From contig JAODLY010000027.1 in NCBI GenBank assembly GCA_025464445.1, positions 1 through 64,000 of the forward strand: a stretch of 64,000 nucleotides of DNA. The letters are read 5' to 3'. The translations under genes were made by a program, and so were the position numbers. This stretch comes from Rhodoglobus sp. (lineage in GTDB: Bacteria > Actinomycetota > Actinomycetes > Actinomycetales > Microbacteriaceae). Below the pieces are notes generated by a model, which saw nothing but the letters and a program-made list of their open reading frames with translations, had not been told where the DNA came from and searched no databases. Shown piece after piece: positions 7,427-15,198 of the stretch (position 1 is the first letter of the stretch; the number at the start of each line of letters is the position of its first letter).

Positions 7427-8439
7427 TGGATCCGGTCGACGCCCTGGCCGAGATCGCCTACTGGCTCGAACGCGACCTGGCATCCCCGTTCAAGACCAAG
7501 GCGTTCCGCAGGGCCGCCGAGGTGATCTCGCCGCTGCCCAAAGCAGAGCTGGGTGAACTCGCGCTGGGTGGCGGGCTCGCCGGCATGAAAGGCATTGGCG
7601 GTACCACCCTCGAGGTGATCCGCCAGGCCGCAGAGGGACGGGTTCCCGACTATCTCGCCGACGTGCGTGCCCGGTTGGACAAACCCCTCGTGACGGGCGG
7701 AACCGAACTGCGCGCCCAGCTCAAGGGCGACCTGCACAGCCACAGCGACTGGTCCGACGGCACGACATCCATCGAGCTCATGGCCCAGACCGCCCGCTGG
7801 CTCGGACACGACTACCTCGTGCTCACCGACCACTCCCCGCACCTGAAGGTGGCGAACGGGCTGACCGCGGAACGCCTGCGCACCCAGCTGGGCGTCGTCG
7901 CGGCGATCAATGCGGAGCACGACGGCTTCCGCCTGCTCTCCGGTATCGAGGTCGACATCCTCGATGACGGCGCGCTCGACCAGTCTCGGGAGCTGCTCGA
8001 GCGCCTCGATGTTGTCGTGGCGAGCGTTCACTCGAAGCTGCGCATGGACAAGGCAGAGATGACCGCGCGGATGCTGCGTGCGATCGCCGATCCGAACACC
8101 AACGTGTTGGGGCACTGCACCGGCCGTCTCGTCGAGGGATCACGCGGCACCCGCCCCCCATCCCAGTTCGATGCCCGTGCCGTGTTCGAGGCGTGCGCAG
8201 AGCACGGCGTGGCTGTGGAGATCAACGCCAGGCCGGAGCGGCGGGACCCGCCGAGCGCCCTCATCCGGCTGGCCCTCGAGGTGGGCTGCCTGTTCAGCAT
8301 CGACAGCGACGCGCACGCACCGGGCCAGCTCGGCCTCATCGACTACGGTGCGGCGCGCGCGGTGTCGAACGGCGTGCCGCCCGAGCGGATTGTGACTACC
8401 TGGCCGCTCGAGCGGCTGCTCGGCTGGGCAGCGGCCTGA
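7426..8439 (+). CDS. PHP-domain metal-dependent phosphoesterase with N-terminal HhH/PolX-like domain
   Basis: In this 337-residue protein, residues ~1-95 look like the helical/helix-hairpin-helix part found in PolX-type DNA polymerases (FKTKAFRRAAEVI, GMKGIGGTTLEVIRQ). Residues ~100-335 form a PHP domain with metal motifs GDLHSHSDWSDG, LTDHSPH, GIEVDIL, SVHSK, LGHCTGR, EINA and FSIDSDAH. PHP proteins are phosphoesterases, and in PolX the domain gives 3'-5' nuclease activity; the polymerase palm is absent here. A DNA or nucleotide phosphoester substrate is inference. Its 3' end overlaps the convergent SorC-type gene by 44 nt. Confidence 0.85.
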   Translation: MDPVDALAEIAYWLERDLASPFKTKAFRRAAEVISPLPKAELGELALGGGLAGMKGIGGTTLEVIRQAAEGRVPDYLADVRARLDKPLVTGGTELRAQLKGDLHSHSDWSDGTTSIELMAQTARWLGHDYLVLTDHSPHLKVANGLTAERLRTQLGVVAAINAEHDGFRLLSGIEVDILDDGALDQSRELLERLDVVVASVHSKLRMDKAEMTARMLRAIADPNTNVLGHCTGRLVEGSRGTRPPSQFDARAVFEACAEHGVAVEINARPERRDPPSALIRLALEVGCLFSIDSDAHAPGQLGLIDYGAARAVSNGVPPERIVTTWPLERLLGWAAA

Positions 8440-9397
8440 GCGACTGGGCTGCATCCAACTCCACCAGGCGGGTGGCCGTCTGCTCGTCGATCACGAGATG
8501 GGTGATCACGCCGGCGCGCAGGGCCGCGAGCAAGGGAAGCGCCTTGCTGTCTCCCGCGACGGCACACACCCGCCGGGGCATCCTGCGCAGTTCGGCGGGG
8601 GTGGGGCCGGTTGCACGTTCGTTCAGGGACAGGTCTTCATACGTGCCGTCGGCACGCAGGAAGACAGTGCAAACATCACCGACGACGCCTTCGGCTTCGA
8701 GTATGTCGATGTCTTCTTTCTCGAGGTAACCCGCCGAATAGACGTGGCTCGGCACCTCCCCTGCGACGGCGCCGATCGAGAACAGGGCAATGTCCGCACG
8801 TCGTTGCACGTCGAGCACCCGCGCGATCGAGCGCTCCCGCCACATTGCGCGGCGGGTCTCCGCGTAGTCGAAGAAGGCGGGAACCGGGAACAGGTTCACA
8901 CTCGCGTCGAACGCGTCGCCGAACCGCGAGATGAGGCTGCCGACGTATTCGACGCCGGATGTGCGGTTGTTCGCGGCCCCGTTGAGCTGCACTATCGAGC
9001 TGCCGCGGGTGGGCTTCTTGCCGAGATGCTTCGCGATCGCGGCCAGGGTTGTACCCCAGGCGACCCCGAGAACCATGTCCGAATCGAACATGCCGGTCAC
9101 CATCCTGGCCGTCGCGAGTGCTACCTGTTCGAGCCGTTCGGCGACGGAGGCGGAGTCGGCAATGGGCACGACGTAGACCTCGACGCCGAACGCGGAGGAG
9201 ATGTAGCTGCCGACTCCTGGCGCTCGGCTCGGGGTCGGCCGCAGGGTGATTTCGACGACGCCGGTGGCGCGAGCCTCTTTGAGCAATCGCGAAACGCTCG
9301 ACCGTGACATGTGCAGGTGACCGGCTATCGTGTCCATCTTGATGTCCTGCAGGTAGTACATGGATGACGCGGCCAGCAGGCTCTCTTCCCTGTCCAT
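8396..9397 (-). CDS. SorC/DeoR-type sugar-binding transcriptional regulator
   Basis: This 333-residue regulator starts at ATG 9397, with AGAAGGAG upstream; the ORF-track start at 9457 is rejected. The N-terminal HTH (MYYLQDIKMDTIAGHLHMSRSSVSRLLKEAR) is followed by the SorC sugar-phosphate-binding domain (LGVAWGTTLAAIAKHLG, ...VCAVAGDSKALPLLAALRAGVITHLVIDE). It lies 120 bp from divergent glpD, with a perfect 14-bp palindrome between them, so control of glycerol 3-phosphate use is a reasonable inference. The effector is probably a phosphorylated sugar or polyol. Confidence 0.9.
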   Translation of the reverse strand: MDREESLLAASSMYYLQDIKMDTIAGHLHMSRSSVSRLLKEARATGVVEITLRPTPSRAPGVGSYISSAFGVEVYVVPIADSASVAERLEQVALATARMVTGMFDSDMVLGVAWGTTLAAIAKHLGKKPTRGSSIVQLNGAANNRTSGVEYVGSLISRFGDAFDASVNLFPVPAFFDYAETRRAMWRERSIARVLDVQRRADIALFSIGAVAGEVPSHVYSAGYLEKEDIDILEAEGVVGDVCTVFLRADGTYEDLSLNERATGPTPAELRRMPRRVCAVAGDSKALPLLAALRAGVITHLVIDEQTATRLVELDAAQSLRPLPSRAAARAAR

Positions 9398-9408
9398 CGT
9401 GCTCCTTC

Positions 9409-9422
9409 TGCACATATGTGCA
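9409..9422. promoter_or_regulatory. Perfect palindrome operator in regulator-glpD intergenic region
   Basis: TGCACATATGTGCA is a perfect 14-bp palindrome just upstream of the SorC-type regulator start and 95 bp before glpD. SorC/DeoR proteins bind symmetric sites of this kind, so this is the best candidate for the operator of both genes. Confidence 0.6.
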
Positions 9423-9517
9423 CGTTGCCTGCTCAGGTTGTCACGCGGCGGTTTCATAGTAATACGCTGCTAAACGCGACCCATGTTGCGGCCCACGATC
9501 CGAGGGAACGGGAATTC

Positions 9518-11275
9518 ATGTCTGACAGCACCCTCACCGCCGAGACCCGCGAGCGCGCGCTCGAGCGCCTCGCGGCGAGCGTGAAGCCGGGTGAAGAGCT
9601 CGACCTGCTCGTCATCGGTGGCGGCGTGACGGGCGCGGGGATCGCGCTGGATGCCGCGAGCCGCGGCCTGTCCACGGCGGTTGTCGAAGCCCAGGATTGG
9701 GCGGCGGGCACCTCGAGTCGCTCGAGCAAACTCGTGCACGGCGGGCTGCGCTACCTGCAGATGCTCGACTTCAAACTCGTGCTCGAGGCGCTCAAGGAGC
9801 GCGACCTGCTGCTCACCGCGGTCGCCCCGCACCTCGTGCGTCCGCTTCCGTTCTTGTACCCCTTGCGCCACCGGGTCTGGGAGCGCGCGTTCGTCGGTGC
9901 CGGCATCCTGCTCTATGACCTGCTCGCGAGCATCCGCCGCGGGCGCCGTGCGTTGCCGTTCCACAGGCACCTCTCCCGCCGAGGCCTCGCCGCCGCGTTT
10001 CCGGACTTCGCGAAGCAGGCAGCCGTCGGAGCGATCGAGTACTGGGACGCGAATGTCGACGACGCACGCTTCGTCATGACGCTCATGCGCACAGCTGTCG
10101 GCTTCGGGGTGCACGCTGCGTCACGCACGCAGGTGGTCGAACTCACCAAGAACGCCGAAGGGGCTGTGGACGGGGCCGTGCTCGAGAATCTCGAGACCGG
10201 CACCCGCTTCGCGGCGAAGGCGCGCGTCGTGATCAGTTCGACAGGGGTGTGGACCGAAGAGTCGCAGGCGCTCGCCGACGACAACGGTGGCCTTCGGGTG
10301 CTCGCGTCGAAGGGCATCCACATCGTCGTTCCCCGCGACCGGATAAAGGGCACGCCGGGCCTCATCCTGCAGACAGCGAAGAGCGTGCTGTTCGTCATCC
10401 CGTGGTCGCGGTACTGGGTGATCGGCACCACGGACACCCCCTGGCACCAGGAGCTCATGAATCCCGTGGCCACGGCCGCGGACATCGACTATGTCATCGC
10501 CGAGGCCAACAAGGTGCTCGCGCATCCGATCGGCAGCAAAGACATCATCGGCACCTGGGCCGGCTTGCGACCCCTGCTGCAGCCGGGAACGAAGGAGGGC
10601 ACCCAGTCGGCAAAGGTCTCGCGCGAGCACACCGTCGCCTCACCCGTGCCCGGACTCGTCGCCATCGCCGGCGGCAAGTTCACCACCTACCGGGTGATGG
10701 CACGCGACGCCGTCGACTTCGCGCTGAGCGCCGAGGCTGCGAAGAACCCGTCGGTCACCGGGGGGATCCCCCTGGTCGGCGCGGCGGGCCTGGCCGCCGC
10801 GCGGCACGAACTCGCCTCGATCGTCGATGGCCTCGGCTGGGACAGCGTCGTGACCGATCACCTGCTGCACCGCTACGGCGCGAACATCCGTGACATCGCC
10901 CAGATCGCGAGGGACGATCCGGCGATGGCAGCGCCCCTTGAGCACGCCTCGGCCTACCGGCGCGCTGAGATCGTCTACGCCATGACCCACGAGGGGGCGC
11001 TGCACCTCGACGACCTCATGATGCGCCGCACGCGCATGGTCTACGAATATCCGAACGAAGCCATGGATGCCCTGCCCGAGGTCGCGGCGATCGCCCGGGC
11101 CACCCTCGGCTGGTCTGCAGAGCGCACCGCCCACGAGGTAGCCGTCTACCGGGAGCGGGCAGCGGCGGACGCGGCTGCCGCGAGGCAACCGGACGACGAG
11201 AGCGCTGCCGAGGCTCGCGAAAAGGCGCCAGACATCGTGCCGATGATCGACCTCGGGACCTCCTCAACGCCCTGA
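9518..11275 (+). CDS. glpD: Aerobic glycerol-3-phosphate dehydrogenase (FAD-dependent)
   Basis: This 585-residue enzyme oxidises sn-glycerol 3-phosphate to dihydroxyacetone phosphate and passes electrons to the quinone pool at the membrane. The FAD-binding Rossmann motif is DLLVIGGGVTGAGIALDAASRGL; other family blocks are TSSRSSKLVHGGLRYL, FYWSRYW-like VIPWSRYWVIGTTDT, AGLRPLL and AIAGGKFTTYRVMA. The C-terminal helical domain is present. The start ATG 9518 follows GGAACGGGA; the longer ORF-track start at 9416 has no support. No glpF or glpK is in the window. A divergent SorC-type regulator and palindrome suggest substrate-dependent control. Confidence 0.95.
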   Translation: MSDSTLTAETRERALERLAASVKPGEELDLLVIGGGVTGAGIALDAASRGLSTAVVEAQDWAAGTSSRSSKLVHGGLRYLQMLDFKLVLEALKERDLLLTAVAPHLVRPLPFLYPLRHRVWERAFVGAGILLYDLLASIRRGRRALPFHRHLSRRGLAAAFPDFAKQAAVGAIEYWDANVDDARFVMTLMRTAVGFGVHAASRTQVVELTKNAEGAVDGAVLENLETGTRFAAKARVVISSTGVWTEESQALADDNGGLRVLASKGIHIVVPRDRIKGTPGLILQTAKSVLFVIPWSRYWVIGTTDTPWHQELMNPVATAADIDYVIAEANKVLAHPIGSKDIIGTWAGLRPLLQPGTKEGTQSAKVSREHTVASPVPGLVAIAGGKFTTYRVMARDAVDFALSAEAAKNPSVTGGIPLVGAAGLAAARHELASIVDGLGWDSVVTDHLLHRYGANIRDIAQIARDDPAMAAPLEHASAYRRAEIVYAMTHEGALHLDDLMMRRTRMVYEYPNEAMDALPEVAAIARATLGWSAERTAHEVAVYRERAAADAAAARQPDDESAAEAREKAPDIVPMIDLGTSSTP

Positions 11276-11325
11276 GCCCGCTTCACAACAACCGCTGGAT
11301 ACCCACACGAAGGAGTATGGAATCA

Positions 11326-13176
11326 ATGAAACCCCCAATGCTGAAACGAAACGGTTTCTGGCTGGCACTGTCACTTGTGCTTGTCGTGCTGTCGTCGATA
11401 GTGGCGTCCGCAGTGCAGACGTCCGGCTACACGGTCGCGGTCAAGGACATGAGCTGGGAGACCTCATCCGGCGAATCGATGAGCGCACTGCTCTTCAAAC
11501 CGAACGGCGTGTCCGCCGACAACAAGGCCCCGGCGATCATCGTCGCCCACGGCTGGTGGAACAACAAGGAGATGCAGGACGCCAACTACGTCGAGCTCGC
11601 TCGCCGCGGTTACGTCGTGATCTCGATCGACATGTACGGCCACGGTGACTCGGACTACCTCACGAACTCGGACATCACGCTCGGCGGCACCGGCCTGTAC
11701 GACGCCGTCAAGCTGGCCGCCGACCTGCCGTACGTCGACACGAGCAAGATCGGAATCTCCGGCCACTCAAATGGTGCGCGGGCAGCGAACTTCTCCGTCG
11801 CCATCGACAACGCCGCGGACAAGCAGCTGATCGCCGCGGTATTCCTCGTGGACAACGACCCGGTGTACACGGATGCCTCGAACGACAACAAGTACTTCGA
11901 CCTGTACGGCTCCCGTGACACGGGACTGGTTGCCGACCAGTACGACGAGTTCTTCTTCCGCAGCTACAACGCGCAGGGTGTCGCCCTGACCACCCCACGT
12001 GAGTACATCGGAACGCCGAACGCGCAGTCCTTCCTGCACTACGGCGTCGACCCGTCGACAGTCTCCGATACGCGAGAGGCGGGCAAGGTGTATACCGACG
12101 GTGCCGGTGGCGCGATGCGTGTCGTCTTCACCCCCGCGCAGACGCATCCATGGGGCACCATCTCCAAAGGAACCGTCGCCGACCAGATCGACTTCTGGCA
12201 GCAGGCCTTCGGTGCGCCGAACCCGATCGACTCCGGCGCGCAGACCTGGCAGGTCAAGGAGGCATTCACGACGCTCGGCCTTATCGGGTTCGCGATCTTC
12301 CTGCTCGCTTTCGCCCGCTCGCTGCTGGGCACCCGGGCATTCGTGGCGCTCAGGCTGGAGAGCCCGCGCGCGATCACGACGAACAGCCGCAAGGGATTGG
12401 GCTGGTTCTGGGGAGCGATGGTCGTCTCGGCGCTCGTGTCGGGGATTTCCTACGTGCTCATGAGCCAGACGCCGTGGATCCAGGGAATTGCCTTCAATGT
12501 CACCCCGACGATCTTCACGCAGGGCGCGGTGTTCTTCATCGCACTGTGGGCGGCGATCAACGGCGTTGCCGCGATAGTGGTCATGACGATCTCGTACCTG
12601 CTGTTCGGTCGTAAGAACGGGCTGGACCTGCGCGAACTCGGACTGCTGCCCGGCTGGAGGAGGTTCTTCCAGGGGCTAGGGCTGGCGGCCCTGACGGTTG
12701 CCGCCGCCTACGGCATCGTGTTCTTCTTCAGCTGGCTGCTCCACACCGACTTCCGGTTCTGGGTGCTCGCTGTCAAGGACTTCGGCCCTGACAAGCTGTG
12801 GATCGCGTTGCTCTACGTGCCGTTCTTCCTCGTCTACTTCCTGGCGAACTCGGTAGCGATCAATGTGTTCAACCGCTTCACCCTGCGTGGCAAGGAATGG
12901 CTGAACACGCTCGTGCTCGCACTGGTCAACTCCCTGGCGCCGATGGTGCTCGTGATCGCGCAGTACGTGACGTTCTTCATCACGGGCGATGTCATCCCGG
13001 GGTTCGGCGGCATCTTCAGTATTTGGCTGTTCCCGGTGATCGTCATCCTGGCGGCGTCCGCAGTGCTCTCGCGCAAGCTCTACCGCGTGACCGGCAACCC
13101 CTACATCGGCGGGTTCATCAACGCGGCAGTCGTCACCCTCATCGCGGTGACGAACACGCTGACTGTCAACTATTGA
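11326..13176 (+). CDS. Alpha/beta hydrolase fused to a C-terminal polytopic membrane domain
   Basis: In this ~616-residue protein, an N-terminal signal anchor (FWLALSLVLVVLSSIVASAV) precedes an alpha/beta-hydrolase domain (residues ~35-320): APAIIVAHGWWNN is the oxyanion strand, ISIDMYGHGDSD follows, and GISGHSNGARAAN is the nucleophile elbow (GHSNG). A His in FTPAQTHPWG may be the acid/base His. Residues ~325-616 hold about eight hydrophobic helices (e.g. LGLIGFAIFLLAFA, GAVFFIALWAAINGVAAIVV). AAGGAG lies 10 nt before ATG 11326 but only 1 nt before ATG 11317, so the later start is chosen. The substrate is unknown; the active site would face outside. Confidence 0.8.
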   Translation: MKPPMLKRNGFWLALSLVLVVLSSIVASAVQTSGYTVAVKDMSWETSSGESMSALLFKPNGVSADNKAPAIIVAHGWWNNKEMQDANYVELARRGYVVISIDMYGHGDSDYLTNSDITLGGTGLYDAVKLAADLPYVDTSKIGISGHSNGARAANFSVAIDNAADKQLIAAVFLVDNDPVYTDASNDNKYFDLYGSRDTGLVADQYDEFFFRSYNAQGVALTTPREYIGTPNAQSFLHYGVDPSTVSDTREAGKVYTDGAGGAMRVVFTPAQTHPWGTISKGTVADQIDFWQQAFGAPNPIDSGAQTWQVKEAFTTLGLIGFAIFLLAFARSLLGTRAFVALRLESPRAITTNSRKGLGWFWGAMVVSALVSGISYVLMSQTPWIQGIAFNVTPTIFTQGAVFFIALWAAINGVAAIVVMTISYLLFGRKNGLDLRELGLLPGWRRFFQGLGLAALTVAAAYGIVFFFSWLLHTDFRFWVLAVKDFGPDKLWIALLYVPFFLVYFLANSVAINVFNRFTLRGKEWLNTLVLALVNSLAPMVLVIAQYVTFFITGDVIPGFGGIFSIWLFPVIVILAASAVLSRKLYRVTGNPYIGGFINAAVVTLIAVTNTLTVNY

Positions 13177-13198
13177 CCGCCGGATAGCTGAGCGAAGG

Positions 13199-13225
13199 AG
13201 CCCCGGTGCCGTCAGCGCCGGGGCT
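13199..13225 (+). terminator. Hairpin after the hydrolase-membrane protein gene
   Basis: AGCCCCGG (13199-13206) and CCGGGGCT (13218-13225) form an 8-bp perfect stem with an 11-nt loop, followed only by a short T pair. It lies 22 bp after the stop, and is a probable transcription terminator of the GC-rich, T-poor type common in actinobacteria. Confidence 0.5.
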
Positions 13226-13266
13226 TCGGCTTGCACGCGGCGCACCGGGTGCTGGAGCATTGAGCG

Positions 13267-14079
13267 ATGACGGCATCGGAAAGTCCGAGCGCGGCCTCCT
13301 ACATCGACGGCATCGGTGCGCTCGCAAGCCCGGCCGAGGCCGAGAAATACAACCGCTACTTCAAGACCGGCGCTGGGCAGTACGCCGAAGGCGACTCCTT
13401 CGTGGGTGTGCCGATGGGCTCGGTGTTCGCCCTCGCGAAGCGGCACCTGGGCATGCCTGTCGGCGAGCTGGAAACGCTGCTCGAGAGCGGGATTCATGAG
13501 GTGCGCGCCGGCGCGCTTTCGATAATGAACGAGGAGGCGAAGCGCCGAAAGACTCCCGAGCCACGCCGCAGGGAGCTGTTCGAGCTCTACCTGCGTCGCC
13601 ACGATCGCATAAACAACTGGGACCTCGTGGATGTCGCGTGCCGCTACGTCGTGGGGGCGTACCTGTTCGACAAGCCCCGCGACATCCTCTACTCCCTTGC
13701 GGGGTCTGACAACCTGTGGGAGCGGCGTACCGCAATTGTCAGCACCTGGTACTTCATCCGCGCGGGCCAGACCGATGACGCGCTGGCGCTCTCCGGGCTG
13801 CTGATCGGGGACCGCGAGGATCTCATCCACAAGGCAACCGGCTGGATGTTGCGCTACATCGGCGACATCGACAGGCAGGTGCTCGTGTCATTCCTCGACT
13901 CCCACGCGGCGACGATGCCACGCACAGCCCTGCGCTACGCAATTGAGAAGTTCACGCCTGTCGAGCGCGCCCACTACCTGGGTGCCAGGGCGAGCGCTGG
14001 TGATACGGGAATGCGGCGACCTCGGCCAGAGTTGAACGATTCGATGCATATGCATCGAACAGAGGAGGCAGGGCAATGA
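13267..14079 (+). CDS. DNA alkylation repair protein, AlkD-like HEAT-repeat glycosylase
   Basis: This 270-residue protein matches the AlkD family: MGSVFALAKRHLGMPVGELETLLES, EVRAGALSIMNEEAKRR, INNWDLVDVACRYVVG, WERRTAIVSTWYFIRAGQTDDAL, DLIHKATGWMLRYIG and the signature end MPRTALRYAIEKF. AlkD proteins remove N3- and N7-alkylated purines without base flipping. The WD pair in NNWDLVD corresponds to the conserved Trp-Asp of the active-site cleft. A C-terminal tail of ~30 residues after the core is unlike the family and may be spurious extension to the next start. The stop overlaps the next gene (ATGA). Confidence 0.9.
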   Translation: MTASESPSAASYIDGIGALASPAEAEKYNRYFKTGAGQYAEGDSFVGVPMGSVFALAKRHLGMPVGELETLLESGIHEVRAGALSIMNEEAKRRKTPEPRRRELFELYLRRHDRINNWDLVDVACRYVVGAYLFDKPRDILYSLAGSDNLWERRTAIVSTWYFIRAGQTDDALALSGLLIGDREDLIHKATGWMLRYIGDIDRQVLVSFLDSHAATMPRTALRYAIEKFTPVERAHYLGARASAGDTGMRRPRPELNDSMHMHRTEEAGQ

Positions 14080-15104
14080 CTGGCGTCGAATTCGGGCTCG
14101 ACACGTTCGGGGATGTGACGGCCGGGCTGGATGACACCCCGGTGAGCCAGGCGCAGGTGATCCGCAATCTCGTGGCAGAAGGCGTGCTCGCCGACGAACT
14201 GGGGATCGACTTCATCGGGGTCGGCGAACACCACAGGGTGGACTTCGCGGTCTCCACCCCCGAGACCGTGCTTGCGGGCATTGCGACGGTGACGAAGAAC
14301 ATCCATCTCGGGTCCGCCGTGACAGTACTCAGCTCGGATGACCCGGTGCGCGTGTACCAGCGCTTCGCGACAGTCGACGCACTCTCGAACGGCCGCGCCG
14401 AGATCATCCTCGGCCGGGGATCATTCACCGAGTCGTTCCCGCTATTCGGCTACGACCTCAGCAAGTATGAGCAACTCTTCGAGGAGAAGCTGGACCTGTT
14501 CGCGGAACTCATCAAAGAGGAGCCGGTGACCTGGCAGGGCACCCTGCGCGCGGGCCTCACCGACCAGAACGTGTATCCGCGCACCGAGGGCGGCCACCTC
14601 AAGACCTGGATCGGCGTCGGCGGCAGCCCGGAGTCCGTTGTCAGGGCAGCCAGCCACGCCATGCCGCTCGTGCTCGCGATAATCGGGGGCGACCCGGCGC
14701 GCTTCGCGCCATACGTCGACCTGTTCCACCGCGCCCTCGCGCAAATGGAGAAGCCCGACCTGCCCATCGCCGTGCACTCGCCCGGCTTCATCGCCGACAC
14801 CGACGACCTCGCCGCCGAGCAGTACTGGCCGCACCACCGCGTCATGCGCGACCGCATCGGCGCAGAGCGCGGCTGGCCGCCGTCAACCGAAGGAGAGTTC
14901 CGCAACGAGATCGAGCACGGCTCGCTCTACCTCGGCTCGCCCGAGACCGTGGCGCGCAAGCTGGCCAACACGATCAAGATCCTCGGCATCCAGCGCTTCG
15001 ACCTCAAGTACAGCGCAGGCACCCTTCCCCACGAGCTCATGATGCACTCGATCGAGCTCTACGGCTCGAAGGTGCTGCCCATGGTGAAGGACATCCTGGC
15101 CTGA
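14076..15104 (+). CDS. LLM-class flavin-dependent oxidoreductase (luciferase-like)
   Basis: This 342-residue TIM-barrel flavoprotein of the bacterial luciferase-like monooxygenase superfamily carries ELGIDFIGVGEHHRVDFAVSTP, the typical 'GxxEHH' segment, LGSAVTVLSSDDPVRVYQRFATVDALSNGRAEIILGRGSF, and a C-terminal GSPETVARKLANTIK. These enzymes use reduced FMN or F420; the choice and substrate cannot be read here. The start overlaps the AlkD-like stop as ATGA, implying coupled translation, although no functional link to DNA repair is obvious. Confidence 0.9.
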   Translation: MTGVEFGLDTFGDVTAGLDDTPVSQAQVIRNLVAEGVLADELGIDFIGVGEHHRVDFAVSTPETVLAGIATVTKNIHLGSAVTVLSSDDPVRVYQRFATVDALSNGRAEIILGRGSFTESFPLFGYDLSKYEQLFEEKLDLFAELIKEEPVTWQGTLRAGLTDQNVYPRTEGGHLKTWIGVGGSPESVVRAASHAMPLVLAIIGGDPARFAPYVDLFHRALAQMEKPDLPIAVHSPGFIADTDDLAAEQYWPHHRVMRDRIGAERGWPPSTEGEFRNEIEHGSLYLGSPETVARKLANTIKILGIQRFDLKYSAGTLPHELMMHSIELYGSKVLPMVKDILA

Positions 15105-15120
15105 CGACGCGGAGCCGCTT

Positions 15121-15142
15121 CCCCGTTTTGGGGGTCCCTAGC
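15121..15142 (+). promoter_or_regulatory. GC dyad followed by CCTAGC upstream of the ice-binding protein gene
   Basis: CCCC-GTTTT-GGGGG followed by TC and CCTAGC sits 57 bp upstream of the start. CCTAGC also occurs after GC-rich dyads upstream of the two giant membrane proteins at 52-58.8 kb; a shared regulator is possible but unproven. Confidence 0.3.
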
Positions 15143-15198
15143 GCAGTGCAGTGGCGCGTACAGTTCAGCCACCCCGCGAACCTTCGGGAAAATGCTCG

